A stretch of DNA of 64,000 nt from Humulus lupulus (GCF_963169125.1 NC_084801.1:77627696-77691695); one strand, 5' to 3'. Positions 23,991 through 37,330 are shown, numbered from the stretch's first letter. The notes: a model not told the origin generated them from the sequence alone. Numbers and translations: made by a program.

Positions 23991-25305
23991 CTCTAGGCTT
24001 TCCACCTCATACTCTCTCTAATCTCTAAAAGGTTACTCTATGGTGAGAACCTCACGAAATGTTTGTCCAAGACCAACATGGTGTTGATTATGGACAACAT
24101 CAAGTTCGTGATAATCAAAGATATTCCTATTTTCCTATGCAACGATCACCAAATCCTTCAAAAGATGATTGTTGATGGTGGTTCAAGCTAAGGAAAGAAT
24201 GCTAATACTACTAAACAAGCTCAAGGAGAAGCTGCTTTAAGCTTCTTCTTCGAAGAGCAATAGAGGAAGAAATTCATACAAAAAGAACAAAAAGTCCACT
24301 GGCAAGGCACCAAATGCTGCAAAGCATCTTGGAGCAAGGCTTGATTATAAGTTCACAAAAAAGTGAGTGTTTCCAACTGCAAGGAGATTGAGAATTGGAA
24401 TAAGATGCCCAACATTCAAGGCATATGAAACCCAAAATAATTAAATTTGTCTTGGATGCATGTGATCTTAGAGGATGAGACTTCAGTTTTGGATCGCTGA
24501 ATCAAAATCTACTAAACATGCATGTACCTTTTTAAACCTTTTTTGCATTGGGAAAGCCATGAAGGATAAAAAGTCACAGCTTGGAATCCATCAAGGGTTG
24601 TTCGCATCAAACAAGGCAAAAGGATATGCTTGAATGAATTTTGGAAATAAATATATTGTGTTAAGACAATGTTTATTTTATTCCGATTTTCAATGGAAAT
24701 TTTAATTTTAGTTTTTCTTATTACATCAACAACAATTTGTAGTTACTTTCACAAGTAATAAAATCCTCTTTCTTTAAATGGATGTGAATTGTGGGGTGGA
24801 TGTATGAAAAACGGGCTATACCTATTGCAACTAAACGAACCCTATGCTCTAAATAATGAGTTGTTTAAGATAGCTAATTCTAGGACCGTTAAAGGACAAA
24901 ATGTCAATAACGTTAGAAATGACGTACCTTTGGCATTTTTGCTTTGGTCATATTTTCTATGATAGGATTCAAAGACTAACAAAGGCTGGGCCTTTGAGGG
25001 AACTCACCTAGGGTGACCTACCTGTTTGTGAATCTAGTCTCGAGGGCAGAATGACAAAGCGTCCATTCTCTGTGATAGGAGAAAGGGCCAAAGAACCACT
25101 AGGTCTAATATGTTCAAATGTCTGGGGACATATAAATGTTCAAGCGAGGGGTGGTTATGAGTATTTCGTCACCTTCATCAACGATTGCTCTAGGGACTCA
25201 TGTAAGTACCTAAAGCATAGGAATTCTGCGAATTTGTTAAGAAGTTCAAAGAATTCATTGCTATGGCCTTAAAACCATATTAGGCAAAACGTTAAAGATC
25301 TTGCA
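23991..25305 (+). pseudogene. Copia gag, protease and integrase start, decayed
   Basis: The gag and protease parts are badly eroded (about 24000-24780). From 24900 the GAG-pre-integrase and integrase are readable: GPLRELT, VCESSLEGRMTKRPFS, AKEPLGLICSNVWGHINVQARGGYEYFVTFINDCSR. The first catalytic aspartate of the integrase appears replaced by asparagine (CSNVWG where copia has xSDxxG). It is cut at 25310 by the Tekay element and resumes at 50414. Confidence 0.8.
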
Positions 25306-27133
25306 ATCTGTGTAACGACCCAAATTTGCTAATAAGACTTAGGGCCTTGATTAGTGTGCCTGGAGGGCAATAAGTGAATTATTGCTATAATATGTGAATT
25401 TATGTGAATACGTGATTAGAGATGATTGTTTAGCTGAATTAAATATGCATGTAGGACCTGTTTGGTTATTAGGGGAATGTTTGCAATTTTAGCCCGATGA
25501 GGGCATAAATGTGATAATTGTTATAATTGTGATATATCTGTGTAGCACGATCCGAGACAGTCCCTGGGAGCTGTTAGCCAGGAAGTCACAACGGGGTTGA
25601 GTGTCTGAATCGGGATGAGTCGAGGGGTATCTCGGGTATTAGATGTTTTATGGGGTTATCAGGTTATGGAAATATATATTTGAGGTTAGAATGTTTAGGA
25701 GGGAAAATTGGGGAAATGTACTATTTTGCCCCTGATGACGTTTTTGGCACCCCGAGCTTTGAGGTAACCTTAGAAGCTTAAGTTAAATAAAACAAAATTC
25801 AGGAAACACTTAGAAACTTGGAGAAACCGACCCAAGAATTTCCTCTTCTCTCTCTCTTTATTTTCTCTAAGTCATACCAAGGGAAATTTTGGTGGAAGCT
25901 AATCAAAACTAAGGAATTCAGCTGGGATTTTGGGAGCTTGAGGCTTGGAGCTTAGGGAACTGGTTTGGGGAATCACTTCAACTAAAGGTGAGCTTTAATC
26001 TTAGTAAATTGTTTTGAGTAGCTGCTGGCTTTCTTAGAGTTTGCATGTGTTTTGGTGATGGATCATTCTTGAGTTTGATGAGGCTTTGAACTTGAATTCT
26101 TGTTGGGTTTTGTAGTTGAATCCATAGTATAACCTTTGTGATGATTAGCTTGAGTTGTTGGGTGGATTTTGGGGTTAATTGTATGGGTTTCTGTGGAAAA
26201 AATGGAGGATTTTTCTAGGTTCGAAGGGTCGGGCCACGACATTGTTCTTGCTGATTCGCGGCCCTACGAAGCATTTTGGTGCCCTGGAAGAAGAGCGGGA
26301 CGCGGCATGCCCTAGCTAGGGCTGCGGCGCGTCTGCCCTGTTTTGGAGTGGCTCTCGGGTTTGGGTGGCCTCATGGGGCCACGACCCTTAGTGTATTTTC
26401 GGGCTTTAATGTAATGCCCTACTGCCTTAGAGCCGTTACTAAGTGATTTTGAAAACGTGCTTTCAACTCGCTAATTGAGGTTTTAGGTCAAATAGTGTAA
26501 TTAAGCCATAAACAGAGGAAAAACTTTAGAAATAACACCATAGCATTGAAAATCATAAAAGTTTGACACCTGGGATCCCAAAATACAGTTTAGAAATATT
26601 TACAACATAAAAATTGAACCAAGTCGACTAAGCGACAAAACCTAAGTTTATTTACAAGCAACTCCCAAAATCCTCTAGCTGTGGCAGCCAGGCTGGCCAA
26701 ACATGTACACGCCGCCTCACGCCTGCTACACTCATGGTTGGTTGACCTTCTCTTTACCCTTACCTGCACCACAGAGCATCTGTGAGCCAAAGCCCAGCAA
26801 GAAAACCCACAAACAGATAACATATGCAACACATAAATCAAGCATATAAACAGGCCACCAATGGGCTAAACACATACGACCTAACCGTCCCAGGCGTTTA
26901 CCAAGCCTTGGGTTCGCGGACCACGCCGTGAGGATATCTCAGGTATCCTTATAGGGACTCGCCCTGGCAACTCGCAATCCACGTGCTCAACGCTGCTCCC
27001 GGCCCCTTGCCGTTCTCAGCCTTGCACTCAGTGTGCCCTTCGCCGTTCCTGGCTCTTGCCGATCATTCACATAATAGCATTCATAGCATAACAAGAAAAT
27101 ACATAATTCTAGCTAATTCAATTAAAGGGCTAC

Positions 27134-28526
27134 TGTTGAGTCTAGTTTTTATCATGTTTTGGTGATGTTTTAGTAGTCTTTTATTTTGTTTTTCTATCAT
27201 TTAGTGCGGGTTTATGCTTTGTTTGTTTGTCTTTGTGAATATCAGGAAGAATTGAGCTCTTGGAAGAAAATGTCAAAGAAATGGAAGAAATAACTAAGTT
27301 TTTCATCATATTTCGAGGAAGAATGGTTCTCAACATAATTTGGAAGTGTTGGTGAATTTTTGGGATAAAAACTCGAAAAATTGAGAAATCCCTTAAGAGC
27401 CACGGCATGAGCAAAGTGGAGCCGCGGCTAGGTGGGAAACAGAACCAATGTTTTGAAGGAAATCCTAGGGCCGCGGCATGGCTAGAGAGGGCTGCGGCAT
27501 TGAAGAGCATCAACCCAGATTTCGTCGACACGGGCCGCGACATGGCTGACTAATGCCGCGACATGATGAGGACCTTTTGCCTAGGAAATTGGACATGGGC
27601 CGCGACATAGTGTATGTAGAGCCGCAGCCCGCCTCTTTAAAATTTGAAGTCCTAGGTTTTATTTTGGCGAAATAGAGGAGAAAATAGAGACGTACGGACG
27701 AGGGAGAAGTGCTGGTTTTGAAGGCTCAGGCTTAGAGTATTTTTTACATGTTTTTCTTCTTCTTCCTGATGTTATCTTTAATTTCTGTTGTGATTAGCAT
27801 TATGATCATGAACTAATTTTCTGTTTAGGATGTTTAATTGAATCACTTGAATTCCTGTTATGAACTAATGCAATTTTAATATTCTTCTTCTTCAATCTTC
27901 TTCAATTCCTTATAACCTGTTTTTATAGATTGATTATTGATTGGCCATCTATAGTCAAATACATATGTTTTTTAAGTCAAAATCTGAGAAGTGAGATTTA
28001 ATTCTGCTGTGGTTATATTGGACATAATTCTAATTTAGAACGAAAGTATCTGAATTAATTGTGTAACTGTTTATTAAGTTGTCGAGATAAATGCTACCTG
28101 TGTGGTTCAATTTACCATATAAATATAGGAAATTGTCACCTAGGTTGAGTTTATAATTCATAGTATGATTATAGGCTGCTGTATCAACTTGTTAATTGAA
28201 TTAGGTAAAAAGAAGAAGAATTCACACTTTGCATTAGGGAATAATAGGGAGGATAGTTGATGAGATTAAATATCCTAATTGTTTCTCAGTGATTAAATTA
28301 AAATTTTTTCTATTAGTTGTTATTCCATTCAATTTTCAATTATTGTTTCTGCACTTTATAGTTTCTTTTGCTGTATTTACAAAAATCAAGAATTTCAATT
28401 CATCAAATAGAACAAGAAATTAATTGACTGGTAATTGATAGATCAGTCCTCGAGGACGATACTTGGTTTTACCATTTTATTACGAATTGCAACTGTGTGC
28501 ACTTGCATAGCAAAAATATCGCAACA
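27134..28526 (+). mobile_element. Solo LTR, Athila-like, 1,393 bp
   Basis: Begins TGTTGAGTCTAG and ends TATCGCAACA, with perfect TSD GCTAC at 27129-27133 and 28527-28531. The 3' end text (GAGGACGATACTTGG, ACCATTTTATTACG) recalls Athila/Tat LTR ends; lineage assignment is by resemblance only. It has no coding content. It contains four GC palindrome doublets at 27399-27628. Confidence 0.8.
27399..27628. repeat. Four GC palindrome doublets in the Athila-like solo LTR
   Basis: GCCGCGGC or one- to two-base variants start at 27399/27421, 27470/27491, 27534/27555 and 27599/27621. Within-doublet spacing is 22, 21, 21 and 22 bp. Doublets start 71, 64 and 65 bp apart. Most variants are explained by C-to-T or G-to-A changes at CpG. 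Confidence 0.88.
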
Positions 28527-28885
28527 GCTACACCCAGCAGTTTAAATAGCTTGGGCTCAGCTCTACATACTAGTTCTATTCAAACACATTGGGCTCAGCC
28601 CTGCATACAAGCTCTATGGGAACGAGGGATTTCTTACCTGAGTCCCGAGCTTTCCGAGCACCGATGCCCCGAGCACAGTCCTCTAACTTGAGCTTCACCG
28701 AAACCCTAGTCATAACACATTAACAATATCCATCCATCAAGTTCTAATCCAGTAAATAACTTCGAGCCATAACCCTAACCTCCAGGACCTTGAATTCTAT
28801 CAATCCGGGTGATAAAATCCATCCCAAGCCTTACCCATTGAGTTCCCAAGCCTAAACACCCTTAACACTCAAACTGGCACTAAGG

Positions 28886-29059
28886 GCCCTGGCCCCACCC
28901 TCAAGAGCCGTGGCTAGCCTCAAAATAGAGGCTAGCACCTCACTGACCCCCACACCGGCCGCGACGCGTGCACCAAGCGCCGCGGCGCGCATGAACCTCT
29001 CGGCCACCCATGGCCGCGCGCGCACACGGGCCGCGGCGCCCCCCTCCTAGGGCCGCGGC
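28886..29059. repeat. Three GC palindrome doublets in the inverted solo LTR
   Basis: Starts at 28886/28907, 28958/28979 and 29030/29052, giving spacings of 21, 21 and 22 bp. Doublets start exactly 72 bp apart. Exact GCCGCGGC is present at 28979, 29030 and 29052. Confidence 0.87.
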
Positions 29060-31077
29060 CCTCACCTCCAAACCCAAAATTTTCCATCTTTCTCCTGCAT
29101 TTTCTTCAAACCAACTCAAGCTAACAGTTCCAGATATTCACCACCAATATTCTAGCCCAGTTTTAACACCATAACCCACCAAAATCTACTCCAAAACTCA
29201 ACTAAAACCCTCAAGAACACTCAGATTCTACCCACATGCATAGCTTAGAAACAAAACTTAAATTCAAGCAAAACTCCCATGGTAGAGCTTACCTTTTGCT
29301 GAATTAGACCTCTGAAGTTGAACCTTAATCCCCAAGCTCCTAGCTCCTTAACTTCAATAGCCCAAAGTCCTCAATTTCCTGACTAGTTCCACCCAAAGTT
29401 CTCCTATGATATGCCTTAGAGAAGAGAAGGTGGGATAGAGGGAGAGTAATAGAAAGTTATCCTCAGCTGAGAAGGAGAGTATAAGTCGTTTTCTCTAAGT
29501 TTCTAAACAATTTTCTCTTTTTGTTTTATTCACTTAAATCTATGTGGTTACCTCAAGGCTAGGGGTACCAAAACGTCCCCGAGGGCAAAATGGTAAATTT
29601 CCCCAGTATTCCCTCCTAGACATTCTATCCTCAAATATATCTCCAAATATTTATTTTCATGTCCCGATAACCCCATAACTCATCTAATACCCGAATTACC
29701 CCTCGACTCGCCCTGAGTCCGAATCTCATCCCTGTTGTGACTTTCAGGTTAACCGCTCCCCAAGACTGTCTCGGATCGTGCTGCACAGACATATCACATA
29801 TATATAACATTTATCACATTTATGCCCCTAATATCCAGACGGGGCCCACATGCACATTTAACTCAATTAAACATGCATCATTATCATATATTCACATAAA
29901 TCCACATGTAAGCATATTAAATCATTTATTGCCCTCCAGGCACACTAATCAAGGCCCTAAGCCCTATTAGCAAATTCGGGTTTACATTTAAAGTGTGTTT
30001 AGGCTTGGGAACTCAAAGGTGAAGGCTCAGAACGAATTTTATCACCCGGATTGATAGAATTCAAGGTCCCAGAGACTAGAATTGTGGCTTGAAGTCATTT
30101 AATGGATTAGAACTTGATGGATGAATATTGTTAATGCGTTGTGACTAGGGTTTCAGCAAGGCTCAGACTAGAGGACTGTGCTCGAGACATCGGTGCTTAG
30201 AAAGCTCAAGACACAGGTAAGGAAACTACTGTACCCATAGAGCTTGTGATGCATGGCACGACCCTATATGATTGTGTTGCAGGGCGTAGCCCTTTAATAG
30301 AGTTTATTAATGTGTTAAGTATTTGCTTTACTATGCTATGCGTGCATATGTGTGAATGATCGCCAAGAGCCGGGAACAGCGAGGGCCGGGAATGGTGAAG
30401 GCCAAGATTGGCCGGCAACGGCAAGGGGCCAGCAACGGAATTAAGCACGTGGAGTGCAAGGTCGAGTGCGGCAAGGGGTCAGGAGCAACGTTTAGCACGT
30501 GGAGTGTGAGTTGCCAGGGCGAGACCCTAAAGGATACCTAGGATATCCTCACGGTGTGGATCGCGAACCGAGGGCCTGGTAAAGCGCCTGGGATGGCATG
30601 GCCGTATGTGGTTAGCCTAATGATGGTTTATTTATATGCTAAGTGTTTGATATGCATATGTTATATGCTTGTGAGTGTTTTCTTACTAGGCTTAGGCTCA
30701 CGGGTGCTCTGTGGTGCAGGTAAGGGCAAGGGGAAAGTCGACCAACCATGAGTACGGAGAGCGTGAAGCGGCGCGTACATGTTTGGCCTTCCTGGCTGCC
30801 AAAGCCAGGGGTATTTTGGGAGATGATTGTACTAAACCTAGATTTTGTCGCTTAGCCGACTCTGATTATGTTTTTGAGTTGTAAATATTTCTACGCAGTA
30901 TTTTGGGATCCCAAATGTTTAAACGTTTTATGATTTTCAGTAAATGGGATTATTTTCAAAGTTTATGACTCTGTTTATGGTTTAATTACACTTTTTTCTT
31001 AAAACCTCGATTAGCGAGTTAAATGCACATTTTAAACTCACTTAGTAACGACTCTAAGGAAGTAGGGCGTTACAACT

Positions 31078-31089
31078 TGGTATCAGAGC
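31078..31089 (+). promoter_or_regulatory. Primer-binding site of the Tekay-like element
   Basis: TGGTATCAGAGC, complementary to the 3' end of initiator tRNA-Met, three bases after the LTR end at 31074. The leader up to the gag ATG at 31414 has no gene. Confidence 0.95.
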
Positions 31090-31413
31090 AAGCCAAGGTT
31101 TATGGTTTCTGGAGATGGACCGAACATGTACGCTCGCTGTCAGTGGCAAGCTCGATTGAGGGTTGGTTGGTAAAGATTGACTATTATGCTTGAATATGTG
31201 CTTAAATGCCATGTTTCCCTGCTTATTTCATATAGAGCATGATGTATGAGTTAACATATGCATGATGTCAGGGCATGGCCCGTTGTGTGTTATGTTCTAT
31301 CTGTATGTTATGTTGATTGTTGTTATGGTTGGCTGGTGTGATTGGGAGGCAGTTTTGGATATTGTTATCATGCCTAATGAGAGGCGTCGTTGATTGCAGG
31401 CATATTTATTGAG

Positions 31414-32980
31414 ATGCCTCAACAATATTCTAGACTCCGCGGCAGTAGAGCCGAGGATGACAACCAGGGTTAGGACCCTCCACCTGCCCCACAGAATTGG
31501 CAACAGATGTTTGCTGAAATGGAAGCAAGATAGCAATGAACAGAGGAAGAACTTCAACAGTTAAGGCAACATGCCCCTCCAAAGGTCGCTGGGTTGCCAG
31601 TTCAGCAGGTTGTAGTGCCATTGCTAGTTAAACCTGTTGTGGAGAACAGGTGGGAACCTTTATATGAGAGGTTCAGGAAACAGCATCCTCCCACCTTCGA
31701 GGGCGGATCAGACCCACTGCGGGCAGAGCAGTGGATGAATATGATTTCCTCTATTTTGGATTTTATGAGGATTGAGGGGAACGAGAAGGTAGCCTGTGCT
31801 AGGTACATGTTTAGAGAGTATACCCGCATCTGGTGGGATGCAGAAGTTTAGAGGAGGAATGTGGCAGTTATGACCTAGGAAGAGTTCAAAAACATCTTCA
31901 ACAAAAAATACTACAGTGTAGCAGTCCGAGATGCGAAGGTTAATGAGTTTATCAACTTGACTCAGAACCGGTTGTCAGTAACTGAGTATGCTTTGAGATT
32001 TGACCGATTGGAAAAGTTTGCACTAGATTTAGTGCCGACGGATGCGGCAAGAAGGGACAGATTTGTACGGAGATTGAACGTTATGATCGCCCGTGATGTG
32101 AAGATCGCTTTGGATCTAGAAACTACTACCTATGCTCAGGTTGTAGACAAGGCCCTTACAGCTGAGGGGGTCGAGGACCGAATTTGGAGAGAGAGCACTA
32201 TTAGGTGCGATGCCAGGAGGATGGTGCCTCCTTTTATTGGATCCAGTTGGGGTAGTGGCTCCAGTGAGCAGAAGAGAGAGGCCCTAGATTCTTTTGTTCC
32301 TCCTAGCTCGGATAGGAGGGCACGGGGTGCTTTTGGTGGCCCTCAGGGTGGAGGTGACAACTGGAGGAGCTTTCTAGTGTGTCCATGGTGCAGACGACGA
32401 CACCAGGGTGAGTGCAAGATTAGGGCCTGCTTTATCTATGGGAGTGCCAATCATCTGAAGAAGGACTGCCCACAAGCCAGGAAAGAGGAGCCGAAGCAGG
32501 GTGACAGTCTCGCTCTAGCCAGAGTGTTTACTTTGACTCAGACTGAGGTGGAGGCTAGCCCCTTAGTTGTGACAGGTCAGATTTCTAGTGCTGGTTCTTC
32601 TTATACTACATTGTTTGATTTAGGAGCTACTTATTCATTTGTGTCTGCTAGAGTGATAGATCAGCTGTGTTGTATGCTAGGGGTTTTCAGACTTTGTTGC
32701 CAACTGGGGAACTGGTAGTCTCTAGGAGATAGATTAGAGCTTTACCAGTAGAGGCAGATGGTAGGGAGTTGTTTACTGATCTGATTGAGCTTGCGATGGA
32801 TGACTTCGATATGATCCTAGGAATGGATTGGCTATCAAAGTATGGGGCGACGATTGACTGTAAGCGTAGGATGGTGACTTTTGAACCAGAAGGGGAGGTA
32901 CCCTTTGTATTTTTGGGGATATCTAGTGGACCGCGAGTACCTATGATTTCAGCACGGAAGGCTAGAGACCTGATGTAGGG
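31414..32980 (+). pseudogene. Tekay-like gag and protease
   Basis: Starts MPQQYSRLRG. A retrotransposon gag core lies at 31650-32180 (WEPLYERFRKQHPPTFEGG, AEQWMNMIS, ARYMFREYTRIWW, EYALRFDRLEKFA). A zinc knuckle near 32430 reads CFIYGSANHLKKDC, with the second cysteine and the glycine lost. The protease follows at about 32610 with FDLGATYSFVS, where the family has DSGA or DTGA. Stops occur at several points (for example 31849 and near 31530); the gene is dead but recognisable. Confidence 0.88.
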
Positions 32981-32999
32981 AGGTTGCAGAGGATTCCTA

Positions 33000-35930
33000 G
33001 CAAATGTTGTGGATACCTCTAGGGTTGTGACTGTTGGACCGGGGGAGACCAGATTGGTATGTGAGTTCCCAGATTTATTTCCAGCAGATCTGCCAGGGTT
33101 ACTGCTGTAGCGGGAGATTGATTTTGTCATAGAGCTGGTACTAGGGGCAGAGCCAGTATCTAGGACACCATATAGAATGGCTCCAACAGAATTAAAAGAG
33201 TTGAAGATTCAGTTGCAGGAGTTACTAGATTTGGGGTTCATCAGACCGAGTTCTCGCCATGGGGTGCTCCAGTATTGTTTGTCAAGAAGAAGGATGGATC
33301 TCTTAGGATGTGTATTGACTACAGGGAGCTGAATAAGTTGACCATTAAGAACAAGTATCCACTGCCTAGGATCGACGATTTATTTGATCAGTTACAAGGA
33401 AGGACAGTGTTTTCCAAGATTGATCTCCGCTTAGGTTACCATCAGTTAAGGACCTAGGAGGAGGACATACCAAAGACCGCTTTCCGAACGAGGTATGGAC
33501 ACTATGAATTCCTGGTTATGTCCTTTGGATTAACCAATGCCCCAACAACCTTTATGGATATGATGAATAGGATTTTCAAGGATTATCTAGATAAGTTTGT
33601 GATTGTGTTCATCGATGACATTCTGGTGTATTCTTAGTCAGAGATTGAGCATGAGCAGCATCTCCGGTTGGTATTGCAACAGTTGAGGGAACATAAGTTA
33701 TATGCTAAGTTTATCAAGTGCGAGTTCTGGTTACTGAAAGTTACATTTCTGGGCCATATCGTCAGTAAGGTGGGGATTCTTGTTGACCCAAGTAAGAGAG
33801 AGGTAGTGAGAGACTGGCCTAGACCGAGCAATGTTCCTGAAGTGAGGAGTTTTCTGGGTTTCGCAGGGTATTAACGGCGGTTTGTTGAGGGGTTCTCCAG
33901 GATAGCTACGTCGTTGAGAAAATTAACAAAGAAGAAGACAAAGTATGTTTGGATAGACAGATGTTAGAACAGTTTCAAAGAGTTGAAGCGGCGACTGATC
34001 ACCGCGCCAGTGTTGAGTTTGCCGATAGAGAATGAGAAGTTTGTGGTTTACTGTGATGCTTCCAGACAAGGTTTAGGTTGTGTGCTGATGCAAGCTAGTA
34101 AGGTGATAGCCTATGCATTGAGACAGTTAAAGGAGTATGAGCAGAGATATCCCACGCATGATTTGGAGTTGGCAGCAATGGTATTCGCACTTAAGATTTG
34201 GAGACATTATCTGTATGGAGAGATCTATGAGATATACACCGACCATAAGAGTTTGAAGTACTTCAAACTTAGAAGGGTCTGAATATGCGCTAGAGACAGT
34301 GGCTGGAGTTGGTTAAGGATTATGATTGTGATATCCTATACCATCCTGGGAAGGCCAATGTAGTGGCTGATGCATTGAGTCGGAAAGGCCAAGGACAGTT
34401 GTTCAGTTCGAGAAAGATATCTGAGAAGCTAGTTGAGGAGATGACTAGAGCGGGTATAGAGTTGGTGGTTGGCCGGTTAGCCAACATCACTCTTCAGTCT
34501 ACACTCCTTGAGAGGATCAAGGAGGCGCAAGGGAAGGATTCCCAGTTGAGAGATCGCATAGAGAACGTCTTAGTCAGAGTAGCTAAGGACTTTTCTATTT
34601 CAGAGATGGGGTTACTGAAGTACAAGGATCAGATCTGTGTTCCGATGGATTCTGATATTGGATGGGAGATCTTAGATGAACTGTATACCACTCTCTATTC
34701 CATACATCGAGGTACAACAAAGATGTACCAGGATCTGAGAGCTTTGTATTGGTGGTCGGGAATGAAGAGGGATGTGGTGGATTATGTGGCCAAGTTCTTA
34801 ACTTGTCAGTAGGTCAAGGCTGAACATCAGAGGCCAGCAGGGTTGCTGCAGCCTCTGGGGATTCCAGAGTGGAAGTGGGAAGATATCACCATGGACTTCG
34901 TGGTTGGTTTGCCGAAAACCGTGGGTCAGCATGACTCGGTGTGGGTTATTGTGGATAGGTATACCAAGTTCACCCACTTTTTACCTATCAGGATGACTTA
35001 TACTGTGGAGCAGTATACTGAGTTATAAGTGATGGAAATTGTTCGACTTCATGGGGCTTCGAGGTCGATAGTATCCGACAGGGACCCCACCTTCACCTCT
35101 AAGTTTTGGGAGAGTCCGTAGAAAGCTATGGGCACACAGTTACAGTTTAGTATCGCTTGTCATCCTCAGATGGATGGACAGTCTGAGAGGATGATTCAAA
35201 TACTGGAGGACATGTTGCGAGCCTGTGTGCTAGACTTTGGGGGATCTTGGAGTAAGTATCTCCCTTTGATTGAGTTCTCGTACAACAACAGTTATCAGGC
35301 GACTATCGAAGTGGCTTCATATGAGATGCTTTATGCGAGGAAGTGTAGATCACCTATCCATTGGGATGAGATAGGTGAGAGGAGTTATTTAGGTCCTGAG
35401 ATGGTTCAGAGGACCAATGAGGCGATTGAGAAGATTAGAGCTCAAATGCTCTCCTCCCAAAGTTGCTAGAAGAGTTACTCAGACTTTAGACGCAGAAGTG
35501 TAGAGTTTCAGGTCGATGACCATGTGTTTCTTAGGGTTTTAACTTTGAGGGGAGTGAAACGGTTTGGTGTTCTGGGAAAGCTGAGCCCTAGGTTTGTTGG
35601 CCCCTTCGAGATTCTGGAACGAGTTGGAGAGGTAGCTTACAGATTGGCAATGCCTCCAGCCTTATCAGGGGTTCATAATGTTTTTCACGTATCCATGCTC
35701 CAGAAGTATGTATCAGATTCGTCGCACATTTTGAGTTATGAGAATTTGGAGCTGGACTAGGATTTGTCTTATGAGGAGAAGCCGGTTTAGATTCTTGACC
35801 AGAAGGATAAAGTCTTGCGGAGCAAGACCATCGCCTTGGTGAAAGTGCTGTCGAGGAACAACAAGATTAAGGAGGCAATGTGGGAACTTGAGTGCGGGAG
35901 CGGTATCCCGAGTTGTTCACGTAATTTCGG
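33000..35930 (+). pseudogene. Tekay-like pol (RT, RNase H, integrase, chromodomain)
   Basis: RT at 33130-33880 includes [13 protein letters not shown] and the active site [10 protein letters not shown], which is intact, followed directly by a stop. RNase H at 33990-34280 shows [15 protein letters not shown] and [11 protein letters not shown]. Integrase at 34330-35460 has the zinc region (HRGTTKMYQDL, FLTC), then [16 protein letters not shown] and DGQSERMIQ with the catalytic D, D and E. The C-terminal part ends in a chromodomain-like segment at 35770-35900 (ILDQKDKVLRSKTIALVKV). The chromodomain and tRNA-Met primer site support the Tekay/Del chromovirus lineage. Scattered stops and frameshifts inactivate it. 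Confidence 0.9.
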
Positions 35931-36563
35931 GGATGAAATTTCTGTAAGGAGGGGATAGTTGTAATGACCAAAATTTGCTAATAAGGCCTAGGGCCTTGAT
36001 TAGCGTGCATGGAGGGCAATAAGTGAATTATTGCTATAATATGTGAATTTACGTGAATACGTGATTAGATATGCATGTTTAGCTGAATTAAATATGCATG
36101 TGGGCCCCGTTTGGTTATTAAGGGCATGTTTGCAATTTTAGCCCGATGAGGGCATAAATGTGATAATTGTTATAATTGTGATATATCTGTGTAGCACGAT
36201 CCGAGACAGTCCCTGGGAGCTGTTTGCGAGGAAGTCACAACGGGGTTGAGTATCTGACTCAGGACGAGACGAGGGGTATCTTGGGTATTAGATGTTTTAT
36301 GGGGTTATCGGGTTATGGAAATAAATATTTGGAGATATATTTGAGGTTAGAATGTTTAGGAGGGAAAATTGGGAAATTTACTATTTTGCCCCCGAGGACG
36401 TTTTTGGCACCCCGTGCTTTGAGGTAACCTTAGAAGCTTAAGTTAAATAAAACAGAATTTAGGAAACACTTAGAAACTTGGAGAAACTGACCGAAGCATT
36501 TCCTCTTCTCTCTCTCTTTATTTTCTCTAAGACATACCAAGGGAAATTTTGGTGGAAGCTAAT

Positions 36564-37330
36564 TGTACGCCCTGATTTTCCGACGGGCTGATTAACGAGC
36601 TGAGATACGGCCTAATCATGACTACCACGTGGACCTCCCTGAGACCGGAGCTACCATCGTAAGGTCCTACCTCCTTAGCTCGAGGTAACCCAAGGGTTCG
36701 CCAAGATCGCTTAACGACTAAGTTTGGACTCTGAGGGCCGCAGGTCGAGGCAAGCATCCAGCTTGTGGTACGAGTTGGAGGTGAGGGCTGTGACCTCTTA
36801 TAAAGTCAGCCACGCAAGGTAAACGTGCTTATATCAGACATCACGTGTCTAATATACCCCTGACTTCTCGGACATGCAGTAGGAACGTGCGTATTTAGAC
36901 ATCCACTACTGGTTTGGGCCATGCGGCCCATTATCCCCTTATCTATTGATTTGACCACACTTATGTGTCAGGTTTAGGAATTAATCATGAATGTCACAGA
37001 GTTGACATGATAGGTAAGAAGGTCACGGGATGACCTTCTTACCAACTCCCAGGTGCCTTCTCCTATAAATATGGAGACCTTGGGAGTTAATAGGGGTTTT
37101 TTTTTTGGTTGGATTCTTGATTGTAAGAAATACCCTGTAATCAAATACCCAGTATATAGCAATAATACTGACTAGTGGAGTAGAAGGATTTTAACCTTTG
37201 AACCACTTAAAAAACGTATTTTGAGCCACCCTTTCATTCCTAAGATCATTTATCTGTTTCGGTTCAACCTAAGCATTAATCCCTTTCTCTTCTTTTCTTA
37301 ATTACCTGTTGGCGAAGAACCGCGTCAACA
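36564..37330 (+). mobile_element. 5' LTR of Tat-II element, 767 bp
   Basis: TGTACGCCCT...GCGTCAACA. The element spans 36564-48856 (12,293 bp) with TSD CTAAT at 36559-36563 and 48857-48861; the empty site is visible in the 5' LTR copy at about 25910. Its two LTRs have the same length and differ at about two dozen positions by eye (about 97% identity). TATAAAT lies at 37074-37080. The sequence after the LTR (TTTGGTGCTTTCATTGAGAG) is shared with Tat-I. Confidence 0.97.
37013..37043. repeat. Perfect 13-bp inverted repeat upstream of the Tat-II TATA box
   Basis: Arms GGTAAGAAGGTCA and TGACCTTCTTACC with a 5-nt loop CGGGA, about 30 bp upstream of TATAAAT. The 3' LTR keeps it without change at 48539-48569 although the LTRs differ elsewhere. 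Confidence 0.92.

Larger units (their letters stand above)
26410..29986 (-). mobile_element. Inverted solo Tekay-like LTR nested in the Tekay 5' LTR
   Basis: Begins TGTAATGCCC and ends GGGTTTACA, with TSD TTTAA at 26405-26409 and 29987-29991. Excluding the 1.4-kb nested insertion it is 2,179 bp, family length. It sits in opposite orientation inside an LTR of the same broad family, so the LTR holds an inverted copy of itself. Confidence 0.93.
25311..31074 (+). mobile_element. 5' LTR of a Tekay-like chromovirus (split by nested insertions)
   Basis: Begins TGTAACGACC and ends GTAGGGCGTTACA, followed by a tRNA-Met primer-binding site. After removing the nested solo LTR it measures about 2.18 kb, the same as the 3' LTR. 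The whole element occupies 25311-50408 and is flanked by TSD ATCTG (25306-25310 and 50409-50413) inside the copia integrase. The two LTRs differ at roughly 8% of sites over the first 150 bp by eye, so the insertion is fairly old. Confidence 0.95.

Noticed and set aside
29737..29970. Plus-strand open frame, similar at 58065-58274
   Set aside because: Repeated because it lies in the same LTR end; reading is opposite to the element and has no domain.
31078..31089. tRNA gene remnant
   Set aside because: TGGTATCAGAGC is the primer-binding site; there is no cloverleaf around it.
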